This document shows, piece by piece, positions 25,782 through 26,474 of a DNA stretch of 26,474 bases. This DNA is from a virus. The stretch is taken from positions 1-26,474 of IMG/VR virus record IMGVR_UViG_3300036864_000072; one strand, given 5' to 3'. The translations under genes and the position numbers were made by a program. Positions within the stretch are counted from its first letter, which is position 1, and each line of letters starts with the position of its first letter. Below the pieces are notes generated by a model that did not search any database, was not told the origin of the DNA, and worked only from the letters and a program-made list of their open reading frames with translations.

Positions 25782-26474
25782 ATGAAGCTCCCTGACACCA
25801 CACCCACCGCCGAAGAAGTAGCCGCGTTCGCCGAGAAATTCCAATACAGCGCCGACGAGGTCGCCGTGCTCACACCTGAAGAGCGCGCGGCGATGCTGGA
25901 TGAGCCGGAGCCGCAGAGCGCCGATCCCTCCCCCAAGGCGCCGGCCCCAGGCGACGAAGCGATCACCGAGGACGCGGACGAGTTGGAGGCCCGCGGTTAC
26001 GCCGACACCGCGACCGATCCTGGCATGCCGCACGCGCGGGTGCGCGCCGAGCCCAAAGCGCCAGCGCAAGCCGATCCAGCCGCAGGGACGGCAGCGACGG
26101 CCAAACCCGCCGCTGCAGCAGTCGAGCCAGCCGCGACTACCGCTGCCGCCTCCGCGACCGCCACCAAGATAGCAGAACCGAGCGCCGCAGAACCAGTAGC
26201 GGTTGCAGAGGTCGCCGACGACGCCGAACAACCGTTCGTCGTGCGTCTGCCCGTACCCGCAGCACGCGAGTACGCCGCCGAGCTCGAGGCCGTCGCCAAG
26301 AAATTCGAGGACGGCGACATCACCACCGCCGAGCACACGAAACAGGTGGCCGAGATCAGCCGGGCGCAAGCGCACGCCGACTTCGTCACCCAGTTCAACG
26401 AACAGGCCGAAACCCAAGGCTGGGAGCGCCAGCAAACGGTGTTTCTCAACCGGCACAAGGAATATGACTTCAAG
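25782..26474 (+). CDS. Probable scaffolding protein, N-terminal part
   Basis: ATG 25782 lies 10 bases after GGAGG; the frame is open to the window end (231 codons). The first about 150 residues are acidic and then Ala/Pro/Thr-rich, low in complexity and likely disordered. From about 150 a helical part begins (EQPFVVRLPVP, YAAELEAVAKKFEDGD, ISRAQAHADFVTQFNEQ). An acidic, disordered-then-helical protein after the portal and, presumably, before the coat gene is the usual scaffold of P22-like and related phages. The call is based on composition and order; the coat gene is not in view. Confidence 0.6.
   Translation, partial: MKLPDTTPTAEEVAAFAEKFQYSADEVAVLTPEERAAMLDEPEPQSADPSPKAPAPGDEAITEDADELEARGYADTATDPGMPHARVRAEPKAPAQADPAAGTAATAKPAAAAVEPAATTAAASATATKIAEPSAAEPVAVAEVADDAEQPFVVRLPVPAAREYAAELEAVAKKFEDGDITTAEHTKQVAEISRAQAHADFVTQFNEQAETQGWERQQTVFLNRHKEYDFK

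Noticed and set aside
1-26474. tRNA genes, CRISPR arrays or insertion sequences
   Set aside because: I saw no tRNA cloverleaf, no regularly spaced repeats and no transposase-like frame. A weak match could be missed without a search tool.

Overview
This window is part of the genome of a temperate, tailed bacteriophage or prophage. It most resembles a P22-like podovirus, judged from a P22-type large terminase and a P22-type portal protein. The DNA is GC-rich (roughly 60-65% by eye) and genes are packed with ATGA/GTGA/TGATG overlaps. A lipobox protein, a possible Tat signal and a Sec-type signal peptide point to a Gram-negative, GC-rich host, probably a proteobacterium. The host cannot be named from sequence alone. 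No integrase and no coat gene lie inside the window.

The layout is lambda-like. Positions 1-5963 are a leftward early operon of about 18 small genes. It includes a recombination module: a PD-(D/E)XK exonuclease (1469-2065), a conserved phage protein suspected of DNA annealing or binding (2264-3238) and a coiled-coil partner (607-1476). Positions 5966-6937 are the immunity region. Two pairs of near-identical operators flank a leftward repressor-lipoprotein operon that ends in a hairpin terminator. The promoters PL and PR each carry their -35 and -10 boxes inside the operator pairs. Rightward from 6937 come cro, a cII-like activator, small proteins, a VRR-NUC nuclease and a replication protein (8538-9245). 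That last gene contains two perfect inverted DnaA boxes next to an AT-rich stretch, a likely replication origin. A run of small genes follows, including a candidate late regulator (11378-11953).

The late region starts after a terminator at 12944. It holds small proteins, terS, terL, a cluster of tiny genes that includes two tandem mini-membrane proteins and a DUF2829/Tad2-like anti-Thoeris protein, and then an extended portal gene. Between the portal and the presumed scaffold (25782 to the end) sits a seven-gene block, an unusual place for these genes. It carries a protein with a signal peptide, a small structural-like protein, a LamG-like protein, a fibre/stem-like protein, two unknowns, and a 371-residue lambda-R-like transglycosylase fused in frame to a holin-like membrane domain. 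The fusion has its own well-placed internal ribosome binding site.

The observations most worth following are the nested endolysin/holin gene, the Tad2 homologue, the four-site immunity control with leaderless early messages, the lipoprotein carried in the repressor operon, the palindromic array at 10401-10468, and the intragenic origin.
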